Shown one piece after another: positions 11,201 through 23,200 of a DNA stretch of 64,000 nucleotides. The DNA lies in assembly GCA_963978905.1 (NCBI GenBank), contig OZ022258.1, positions 46,050,591 through 46,114,590 of the forward strand, given 5' to 3'. The position numbers and the translations under genes are program-made. Numbering within the stretch: position 1 is the stretch's first letter; every line of letters starts with the position of its first letter. The notes beneath the pieces are model-generated. The model was not told the origin of the DNA. It saw nothing but the letters and a program-made list of their open reading frames with translations, and searched no databases. This DNA comes from Trichostrongylus colubriformis. Taxonomy: Eukaryota > Nematoda > Chromadorea > Rhabditida > Trichostrongylidae.

Positions 11201-14200
11201 ACCTCGACGCGAGGGTGAGGCTAAACGCGTAAGGCACCCTATGAGGTGGCGGCCACCGTCTCATGATGGCCTACACCAATCTACGATTTATCCAGCGAAG
11301 CAGAGGAGGCACTTACGTGGATAAGAGGCATGATATCGACTGCGATAAGAAAAGATAGGGTTAATTCCCATAGTAAGGACAAACTTTTGAATGATATTAT
11401 CACGTGAAAAACATATTCAACTGCTTGATTCAAGGCTACAAACACGTTGAGGACAAAGGTGAGGAACACCTATTTTCAGAGTCATTGTAAAATTCCTTAG
11501 TTTTTTTTTCTCTCTTTTGTGTTCTTCAGCGCACCCAGAGTCATTGTGGAGTGCGACGAGACACGACGGGATTTGTGGAATTATCGCTAATCGTGCCTTT
11601 GAGGAGTTGCAATTAGTTGGGAGAATGATGGTATTCAACAGACTTCCCATAATATTAGGTTGTTGCAAAATTAATTTTGGTTTCAAGGTATGTATAAATA
11701 AGTAGATTTTTTACCCTGAACTACTCCATCCCAAGGAACGCCAGACATACCATTTGGTGGTTTTTTCTGCTCTTTCAGAAACTTCTATGAATGTCGCTCT
11801 AAGTTTTCCAGCCGGCCTTTTCCAGAGCTGCATATAATCATGAACCGACGCCACTATCGAGTCATCATGCTTTATGAGTTTAAATTGGAACACTCCGCAG
11901 CGGAGGCAGCCCGTAACCTCAGCAGTGTTTTTGGGACGAATTGTACTTGCGAACGAACGGTGGAGCTCTGGCTTAAAAAATTTGCTTCTGGCGATTTTGA
12001 TCTCGAAGAGAAGTCGGGTCGCGGCCGCAGGTCATCGCTTAATGATCAAGATTTAAGGAGAGCTGTCGAAGCAAATCCGGAGACGAATACTCGTACGTTA
12101 GCAGAAGACCTAGGCGTACATTACACTACAGTGGCCAGACATTTGCTGACAATCGGCAAGGTGAAGAAGATGTCGAAATGGGTGCCTCATGACCTGACCG
12201 ATGAGCAGCGTCTGGCACGTTTCGACACCTGCTCTAATCTCCTAGTTCGCCATAAAAATGAGCCATTTGTAAACCGTATTATAACTGTAGATGAAAAATG
12301 GGTTCTTTATGATAACAGGAAGCGGGGATTAGTCTGGGTAGATAAGGATGCTCCTCCAAAAACTTTCCTAAACCCGACCTTCACCCTAAAAAGGTTATGA
12401 TTACTGTGTGGTGGTGTTGTAAAGGTGTAATCCATTACAGTTTCTTGCAACCTGGTCAGCCAGTCACAGCAGAGTCTAATTGTTGTGATCTGGAGCAAAT
12501 GTATAGAAAGTTGCAAAAATTTTGGCCGGCGGTGGTGAATAGAGGAGGGCCGATCCTGTTGCAGGACAACGCAAGGCCACACACCTCACAAATCACTCGG
12601 CAAGAATTGACCCACTTGGGTATAGAAGTTCTCCCTCACCCAGCGTATTCTCCCGACCTTTCCCCAACAGACTATCACTTTTTTCGAGCCCTCAATTCTC
12701 ATCTGCGTCAGAAACAATTTACTAATTTAGACGATGTTGAATGTGCCTTCCTTGACTTCGTTGCTTCTCGTGATAGTAGCTTTTATAGTGAAGGCTTAGA
12801 TTTATTGCCTGTTCGTTGGCAAAAGGTGTAGATTCTGATGGTTTTTACTTCGATTAATAAACTTGTGTTTGAGCTGAGTTATAGTAGTTTGAAGTATGCG
12901 GTCCATTTCCAAGATTAATTTTGCAACAACCTAATATTATACGAGTTTGAATGGGCATTGATACACGGGTAATGAAGATTTCGATACATGGTGTCTTTGG
13001 GTATTAGAAGTAGAGTGAATAAACATTTCCTACAATTCTGTCCTTTTTAGGACTGAACGGTGCATTGTGATTCGAAGTTCTTTGACGCCTGCCTCTGCCG
13101 CGTGCGACACCGCGTGAGAGCGGACTTATCTACCAGATTTTGTGGTAATTATTGAGAGGTACCTCCAAGCAGACTGTATCGGCTGTAATAGAAATTTATT
13201 CATTTCCGAGAGTCCGAAGACTAGTTAAAATAGGTTAAACAGTGACTATGACAAGCCGAGAGAGGAAACATAAAGAATTTGTGAACAGAAAAAAGGAGAG
13301 GAATTTTGAGCGAACAAAAATTGAATATATGCTTGCATTTTTTCCAGCGATGAAATTTCATGTTTTATTTAAGTAATGTGTCCATATTAGTAAGTGTTAG
13401 TTTGATATCTACTTAACAATCGCATTTAAATCGTATAAGAGAAGGTAAAATACGCGTATAACATAGCCATGTAACGTATGACGGTTAAAATAGCCAACAG
13501 ACAGAGGCTTTTCTAGAATCCCAGTGCATTTCTAGCGAAAAATTCTGCAGGAAATGGATTGTTTTCGTCTATCGTACGATAAATCTGAAGAAATATTTTT
13601 TTACTCTTTACTTAACAGGTACTGAATTTTTCAGCAAGTTTTTCTCATTGAGTACATCTAGTACAGGAAATTATTGGGAATTACCATATATTCCGATTTT
13701 CTCCTTGACACTGGAGCCATAGCACTGATGGACTGAGAAGGTTTTGCTCCTTCTGTACTGAAAATACCTCCAATATAATCAAAAAACTGACTTTTAATAG
13801 GCATAGTCAATGGAAAGGAACAATAGCCATTCCGAAAAATGAATTGTCACAAAGGGAACAATATAAACGCATTTATAAAGTGCATGACCCACGTTGTTGC
13901 TGACCAGTTGTCTCTTCTGTTCTCGAACGATTCTTTAGTCTCTTCTGTTTTTCCTGCCACTTCCCAGTCATATGGATCCGAGTACCTGTAGTTATACTTC
14001 GGGATATCCCTAGCTATTCTACGTCCCACTTTGCACTAGTGGTGAGAGAAATAGCAAGGCAAGTATGAAGGATTATGCTCCTTATGTTCACTTACAGTAT
14101 CCAAAACATTCTTTTCTATGAAAAATTCATTTAAATCTAATCTATCCGACCCTTTCTTCAGAGGCCATCTGACAACCTCCGAGATAAGCAGGAAGTAGTG

Positions 14201-17200
14201 GTAGGTTGGGGATTTGGTATTCCGCTCCCCAATACGATTTTACGAATCCAAAACACGATGCCCTTTTTTGGGAGTGATACTCTTCAGCATTCGACAAGTT
14301 GTCCCTTTTTCACAAGCATATCACTGACTACATTGCCGGGGGATATTCAACAATCCCTACTATATATACAACGCTTCGTTTGTCTACGTCCGTCCCTCCG
14401 CCACGAAATTTGACATTATATGAAAAGCGACTTGTGGATTTGGGGACCAGTGTGGTATGGGTAGGGCATAGGACAGGAAGTAAAGACCACACATGGAGCA
14501 AGTTAAGCTCCGCATGGTGGGCGTGGTGTGCACTGAAATGTTCCGTTTCAGCCCGAAATTGAAAAAAAATTCTGGGCACTGTGGACGGAGCATTTCGGGT
14601 GGTGCGCGGAGCTTGACGTTACACGAAAACCGACCTGTGGAGATGGGGCAGGTGTGTGATGGGTAGGGCACGGGACAAGAAGTGAGGAGCATCCATGCAC
14701 CAAGTTAAGCTCCTCCCACGTTGGGCAGGGCATGTAGTGAAATACTCTGCCCTCAAGAAAAGGAGCAATATCGATCAATCTACTGACGCACGTGGTGTTT
14801 CGCGCACAGTAGTGTGCGCCAGCCAACTGGTATTCCATATAATAACAACGGTTACCTGAAACGTCCAGCTTTCATGACATCAGCCAACAGCTCATAAAGC
14901 ATCAAGTAATCAGGGCGCATGTAATAATTCAATGTGCTGAAAGGAGAATTAGTATTATACATGGAAGCCAAGTGACAGATCCTCACAATGGCTCATACTG
15001 AATTGAGTTTGCTGAAAGTTGTATGGATCGACTGCACCGGTGTACAACAGCGCGCATTCCAGTGTCCGTCCAGTCATGACAATCCTTTCCAGACACATTT
15101 CAAAGTTTTTTTGGATTACATAAATTTACCTGAGATGCTCCGCAAATTTGATAAATTGCACTGGGCAGTTCTCCAGAACCACATCAATCTCCGTTCGGCG
15201 TTTTATTTCGTACACTTCTCTCTTGTCGCTTGAAATAGAGCAAAATGACGTTTTCGTTTCATCTGGCACTTTGTTAAAAAGTAATGAATGGGTCAGTTGA
15301 ACGAGAATTTGAACCTATGTGTCCTTAGTTTATGTGTGATACTACGGAGGTTAGGTTTTGCGATACAGGAGGACCGAAGAGTCAATGTTTTGCTTCATTT
15401 TCAATAAATGCATATATTCTGAAAAAAAACCACAAGCCAGCTGAGATAGAGCTCCTAAGAATGACATCGGTGGGAGTTGGACGTCCAAGGAGAACCGGGC
15501 CCAGGGCTCCAGGAGGAAAGAGGAGACAGTCACGCGGTCAGGGGCGCAGAGTAAGAAGAGATCGATATTGAGCGCGGAAATTTGATTTGCGCTGTGCCCG
15601 CCGACGGCTGTTCAAATATTGCTCGGCGGTAATTCGAAGGAGTCACTCATTTTTCCTAGTTTTCCGATTTCAGCTTTCGAACAAAGGAAATTTCTCGGGC
15701 CTTTCGTGGTTCTGTTCATGTACTACATCTAGTAGAGAGGTTTTGAGAGTAATTAGGATCATGGAATAACTATGAAGGATTCTCGTAATTGACTGCGCGG
15801 ATCAGAACAGGGTCCTGTGACAGGCCATTTTGATAAGCGTTTGCAACTCATCGTGATCCCCGATTATCACCGTTATAAGTAACCGAAATAGTTGATCGTG
15901 GATGGTGCCCTTAAACATTCCGTTTTATCCGTGTGCGCCCTCCTTTCCCAAGGATATGTGTGACATCATCAGATATCCCTTCAGTAGAGACACTGAGAAG
16001 CTGTTTGTGAAAGGCTCCACCATTTGAATTTTGCTGCTGCTTCAGACACACGCTGATGCTGTGGGTGCAAGGAATAGTTGGCGATAATTTAAGTGCTTTG
16101 TCTACATCCGTGGGCACATGGACCCTTCCACAACTGCAAAGGGTGCACTTATCGCAACGTTACGATAAAAGTGCACCCCTTGCAGTTGTGGAAGTCCATA
16201 AGTAAGATGACACCAGCCGTCTGAAGATGGCCGAGATCCGCCGTCGATTTGATCAGCGGATCAACGCTGGCAACTACATGGGGAAATGGCATGCTATCGA
16301 CCGGTATGGGACAGGCTGGACGAAATCTTGGTAATGAAGACAACATTTCCAGTGGAAAAAAGGTAATAGTGCAGAAATTCGGATAATGACAACAAATAGA
16401 AAATTTGTTCTAATGCCTGCTTCCGAGTTGTGATTTTGTTCAGGACAAAGTCAGAAGGGTCATATTTCCAGAGTTTTAAGGGGTTTTCTTGATCTTTTCT
16501 TCGCTTATGTATTCTCCAACACCACTTTATCATGATCCATGATGACTACAATGAATTGTGCCTTCAAGCTCGATGACATTGGATGCTTCTGCTAACGAGA
16601 AACTTAGGATCCACATCTTGCTTCTGCTTGTAGCGAAATATTCCGCCTCATAACCTTCACCTGTTTCCTTACTCTGTGCTTTGTTCACCTCACGGGCATG
16701 AATCAATGAATGAATAACCAAAGTGACAGTTCCTTGGCATTCCCCACCGTTTACATTTTCAACGAAATTATCGACTCAGCGGTATCGTTAACCCATAACG
16801 GACGGCGGCGTTTTTGCGCGGGATGGCCGCTGGGACGGGGGCGTTTTTTCTGTCTCGCGGGCGTGCGCCACCGGTGGCGCACGCCGGCACCCAGGACAGG
16901 TTTTGTTCCAGCATACGCAGACGGGTATCTCGTCAAGAGAGTGCAGACGGGAATACAAATGTTGGCGCGTGCCAAAGTAACACAGTTCGCACTCAAACTC
17001 TTCAGCGATTTCTTGTTACTTCACATTTTCACTACACTTATCACTTCTTGTTTTCACTACACGCAATCTATTTATCGTAGAACCTTGTCAGCATACACTT
17101 CGCTTTTCAGCACGAATTGCTCTCTGACTTTCTGTCACACTCGACCCTATTCGCTTTTTTCGTATTCCTGAACGCCCAAATATCACTTCTGCTACATTTG

Positions 17201-20200
17201 ACATGCATTGGACTGTTCTCAAGCTCTTCTTGATTTTTCTCTTGGTTTGACTTTAGGTTAATCCTTCGTTTCACCATTTTTGCTGTTTCGGGCTTTCATT
17301 GTCGTTCATTATGCCGGAATAAAACGTGCCTAGGGTGTTGGCGCGCCACACTGTGATAAACGCCGGCACCTAACGCAGGTTTTGTTACGGCACACACGAA
17401 CGGGGTTCCATGCCAACGGGTAACCACAAAACATTCCTCATGTAGGGCTTTCTATTGCTTGACATGTTTGCGAGTTTGCCATACATTCTACAGTTTGCAT
17501 ATTGTAACTAAAAACGGTTATTGTCATCTATTTGTCTGATTTGTTGTATCTCTGGTGAACTTTTTGCTGCACCGGTCCTGAGAACATATGCTATTCTCCA
17601 ATACTAGCAGTGTATACGTGTATAATTAGATTCTTGGAAATATCGGAAAATTAGAAGAAAAATTTTTTTAAATGTCGTGCGCCGCCAGGTGGCGCACGCC
17701 GTCCCCAGGTCCAGTTCTAGGGTGCGCCACGGGTGGCGCACGCCGTCCGTTATGGGTTAAGGAGCATCAAGGGTAACGAAAAGAAGAAGGGTGATACGAG
17801 GATGACAAAACGATAAATAGCATCATCATGGGGAAAAAACCCAATTCTACGCACTAGTGCAAAACATTCCCTTTGTTCTCGCCTCGGTAAAAACATAGGG
17901 TGTCAAATGGCAAATTAAAACTACCTAGCGTTTGCCCACGGTAGTGGACCACGAAGTTCAGCCAGCATATAGAGCAAACACCATAGATCATCCATACGTC
18001 CCTGTTCGGCTTTTTCGTGTGTCGCAACGGAGCAATATCTCGTAGTCCCTCTAGAAGAACCGATTAATGGCATCGTGCATGGATTTTGTACGATTTGGAA
18101 ATGGGTGTAATATGGCCGCCACTTTGTTACGGCAAAAAATGCAAGTCCTCCGTAGTACTCACGCAATTGTTTTCTGTGAGCCAATCATAAAAATCTTTTT
18201 TCTCAAGCTATATCCAGTAAGACTTCGGCATTTTATGATTTCTTTATTCAGAGGTTTGTTTATTCGAGACCTCCTCGGATAAAACTGAGAGCTCGTATAC
18301 GGAAACCGAAGCTTTCTAGTTACATGTTCACGAACACTTTCAGAGTAGGCCTTTTGAAGCAATTTTACTTCTGAAATCTAGTTTCCCGCTTGGAAAGTTG
18401 CACATGATCTCCACTATCCATGTACAGTCCATTTCCTTGTGGAGTCGTCTAAGAAAATTTAAGTTTCTCCGTTACTCATGTAGTTAAGCTGTACTTGCTT
18501 GATAGGGGTCGCATGCAAACTTTACGTGAAAAACAAGAATCCGGTCCAGATGGAGCTCCGCGAGGTGAGGACTGACGGGGTAAGGCGTTTTGTTCGGCAA
18601 ACACGTTCATTTTCCTTGTTTTCGAACAAAGGAACATTATATCGATATTTGCCAGCTGAAATCCTACTTTATATATTAGGTTGATTCATAATAAATCGGA
18701 CAAATTGACCAATTTTAATCATTGTCGTACAACTTTTTTACGACAACAGGGATTCACTTGAAATATACTCCATCTTTATCGATGACCTTCTGCCACGGTA
18801 TAGGCAGATCATGGATGCCCTTGCTCCAGAAGGCCGGAAGCTGGAACTCGAAGAAGTTGCCGAGTGCCGCCTTGACCTCGTCGCGAGTTTTGAAGTCTTG
18901 GCCGTCCAGGTGGCGTTGGCTGTGGGAGAAAAGGTGAAAATCTGAAGGGGCCAGGTCTGGGGAGTACGGTGGGTATAGAAGTACGGTCCAACTGTAAGAC
19001 AGCAGCTCGGCCTTGGTCGATCTTGCGAAGTGCGGTCTGTGGAAGTAGACACGTTGTCGTGCTGGAAGTAGACATGTGACCGCCGCCGTAGCGAACTTTG
19101 GACATTGGCCTTCAATTCTCGTAATTGACGAACGTAGACGTCGGCGGATACTGTGGTACCTTCATCGAGCAGCTCCCAGTACTCTACGCCGTGTACGCTC
19201 CACCAACCGCGGTTTTCGTCTTCGATGGAATAGTCGCCTGACGCAAACTTCGAATGCTACAACTACAGTGTACTTCTGCCGGGGGCATGCTCCTTGTGAA
19301 CTTCTATCAGACGTCTGCCGATATCCGCGGGTTCCTGGCCAGATAGCGATATAAATAGTACGACGTTGCGGATGTGGTCTCTGGACCGCTTGAAATCGTG
19401 CGGCATTGTGGCGGAATGAATTTACTTTGGTGTGATTATTCTGCGGTACTTGGAAGAGCTTTTCATACTCATTCCAACGGTACCTCGCGCGTCCATTTTC
19501 GTTAATTCGTTACTGAGTTATGATCTCTAGAAATCATCACTACCATTTGTCCGATTTATTATGAATCAACCTAATAATTGCTAAGTGTGTCTGTTGGTAT
19601 GTGTGTTTGTCTGTGTGGGTTGCCTGTTTGACCGGAAATTCATCTCTCGCGTAGCAGCAAAGATAAGATCTTGGATTTTCGATATGATATAGGGGGTGGT
19701 AAAGTGATCCCAGCGGTGGTGGGCCGAAAGTGATAACAGATATAAGGGCTGATAAAGAACCTCGAAAGGCTAATGTCGCCAAATCCGTCTCGCCTTTCAG
19801 GTAGATCCTAGAACGCCCTTACTCATAGGTGTTTTGAGGGGTGGGACGGGCACATTAAATGTGGGTGGTTGAAAATTGATAACACTCGATAAGATTCGGT
19901 AAAGAGCGGCAAAAGGCGCATGTCGACAAATTCGTTTCACCTTTCGGGTCGATCCTAGACTCGACACTCGTAGGTGTTTTGAAGGGTGGGACGGGCACAT
20001 CAATAGTGGGTGTTCCAAATTGAGGACCTCAATGGTGACTTATCAGAACTGATAACGGCTTACAGGGGCTGGTTAGAACCGTTAAGATATGGGGGCGGGA
20101 TAAAATCCGGTACACCGCTTACTACTATATACGACTGCTATGGTAAATGCGTCTGATGCTCAGTACCATTGGGTGAACATACTCTGTTTATGTTCTGATA

Positions 20201-23200
20201 TCTGCTGCCGATGTATCGGTCGCTAAGTTGTCTAGCGTTACGAATAATGGTGCATGTCTTTTGATATTGCGATCTACATGGATGATCAAGACATCATCTG
20301 GATTTGTAGAGCAAGCGATTCATTCTTTCATGCGGTGCCAGAAACAATACTGGGTATCAACCGCGGACTACGCAGAATTCCTAATAGTGGTGCATGTTTA
20401 CAAAACTGATGCAATGGAATCCGAGACTGTCGATTCCTAAACTATTTAAACTCCCAACTGTGACCACTTCAACCGAAGGGTTAAGTGATTAGTGGATTTA
20501 TATATGTCATCCCTGAACATTGATCGTCGATATCATTGTAACAAACGGTATCGACCGCTAAATCTTTTGGACCTCTGAAAAATGATGACCTTCTTTAGCG
20601 GTGATATTTAGCGGTGATATCTCGGATATCGATTAATATCTATCACCTATACATATGCACAGCTTTTCGACAGTAAGGAGAAGGGCATGCAACATCAGGG
20701 ATGCAGTTCACGGTACCATCCCGTGAGGACGGTTGAGATTGCGAAACAGTCTCACGGGATGAATGGGATCAAACTACAGTATCATGTGAAAACATCGTTG
20801 TTTTCGATGTTCTCCCATGGTCCCTCGGGTGCTGTTTATGGTACCATCCCGTGAGGTTGGTTGAGACTTCGCAATCCTCACGGGATGGGTGGGATCGAAA
20901 CACAGTTTTATGTGAAAACATCGATGTTTTCGATGTCTCACATGAGTCCACAATCCAGGTCTTATCCTGTCAACAAGTTGACCTCCACACAGCCTATCCT
21001 TACTGTTTCAGGATCACTGTGGGAAGAAGCAAGCGTCTCTACCAAATCCCTTTCGAATGCAATTTGCCGGACGTCGGAGAAGCAATCAGATCTTCTCTGA
21101 ACTCTCATAGGGCTAATGCTACCTTCACAGCTTACTCGCAGGCATGCCAAAAATAGGGCTATGGAGGGGAGCAGAGAAGCTCAAAAATGTACTGGTACCT
21201 ATGGTTCAAGATCTTTTCCTAGCACACTGTGTTCAAAATAGTCAACAAATATCACTGCCAATGATTGCGGCTTCTATGAATTACTTCTTGGGTAAACAGC
21301 AACACGCAGACAAAAAAGTAGAGAAGTCGTCATTGGAAAGTGCGGGTAGGAGCAGACTCCTAACCGCACTTCCCAATAACGATAATTCATGTAATGATAT
21401 GCCTGTATCATTTACTACACAATACATTTTTGCATACGCTTTAAGAAATGTATTATCCTGTTTAATCTCAAGGTATTCAAAGCGTTGTAACTTCACTGAT
21501 ACAAACACGCGACTGATTATGTATAGGGTTGTTGCAAAATTATTTTCGAAAACGAAAACGGACCGCATGCTCCAAACTGCTATGACTCAGCTTAAACACA
21601 AGCCAATTGATCGAAATAAAAACCGTCAGAATCTACGCATTTTTGCCAACGAAGAGGTGATAAATCTGAGCTTTCACTATAAAAACTACTATCACGAGAA
21701 TTAACGAAGTCAAGGAAGGCATATTCAACATCGTCTAAATTAATAAATTGTTTCTGACGCAGATGAGAATTGATGGCTCGAAAAAAGTGACGGTCTGCGA
21801 GGAAAGATCGGGAAAACGAGCTGGGTGGGGAAGAACTTCTACACCCAAGTGGATCAATTTTTACCGAGTGATTTGTGGGATGTGTGGTATTGCGTGGTCC
21901 TCAGCAGGATCGGCCCTCTTCTATACACCCCCGCGGACCACATTTTTGTAACTTCCTATACATTTGCTTCTGATTACAACAGTAAGACTCTGCTGTGACT
22001 GGCTGACCAGGTTGCAGGAAACCATTATGGATTACACCTCTACAACACCACCACATAGTAACCATAACCTTCTTAGGATGAAGGTCGAGTTTAGGAAACG
22101 TTTTGAATAGCATTCTCATCTACCCAAACTATTCCCCGCTTCCTGTTATCACAAAGAACCCATTTTTCATCTACAGTTACAATACGGCTTACAAATGGCT
22201 CATTTTTATGGCGAACTAGGAGATTAGAGCAGGTGTCGAAACGTGTCAAACCCTGCTCACCGGTCAGCTCATGAAGCACCCATTTCGACATCTTCTTCAC
22301 CTTGCCGATTGTCAGCAAATGTCTGGCCACTGTAGAGTAATGTACGCCTAGGTCTTCTGCTAACGTACGAGTATTCGTCTCCGGATTTGCTTCGACTTCT
22401 CTCCTTATATCTTCATCATCAAGCGACCACCTGCGGCCGCGACCCGACTTTCCTTCGAGATCAAAATCGTCAGAAGCAAATTTTCTAAAACCAGAGCTCC
22501 ACTGTCCGTTCGCAAGGACAATTCGTCCCAAGAACACTGCTGAGATTACGGACTGCCCCCGCTGCGGAGTGTCACAGTTTAAATTCGTGAAGCATGATGA
22601 CTTTAAAGTCGCGTCGGTTCATGATTATTCGCAGCCCTGGAGAAGGCCGGCTGGGAAAATTAGAGCGAAATCCATAGAAATTTTCGAAAGAGCAGAAAAA
22701 ACCTACTGGACGGCATGTCTGACATTTCTCGAGATGGAATAGTTCACGGTAAAAATCTACTAAAAGGCAGCATTAGGGGAAAGTCGGACGAAAAGTAAAA
22801 GTAATAGAGCATATGAAAGTCGAGATGCCTAGTAACAGGATAGTTGAGAAAAAACGGATGGAAATGGCCAAAAACCCGAGAAATAGGACCCCCTTCCCAC
22901 CGTTGAGACCCGGACGACCTTCCCGTCAAGGGCGGGGAGTCTGATCTAGTTTCCCATTGGAATGTTGCCAAATAAACACAAGGGAATGTTTGGAAATACG
23001 ACAGGATCTACTTTTTGGAGTGAGCTTCAAACTAAAACTGCGAAAGCGTGCGGCAAAACCTTCGATCCCGCCGCATCTTCTTGGCCGCTCCCACCCCAGT
23101 CGATCGGGAATTACGTCATCGGGAGGCGGGACCGCTGTGTCCAAGAGGCGGAACCGCTGCATGGTTGCGGCGCTTTGCAGGGTTTCGAAAGCTTGGAGGG

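Noticed and set aside
16149..16346. A 65-codon - strand frame as an extra kinase exon
   Set aside because: It covers the hairpin repeat and has no TTBK similarity; exons 6 and 7 already join in phase.
21144..21704. A 186-codon + strand open frame
   Set aside because: It has no recognisable domain and runs into the end of a mariner oriented the other way.
22091..22537. A host gene from the 148-codon - strand frame
   Set aside because: It is the N-terminal half of a mariner transposase.
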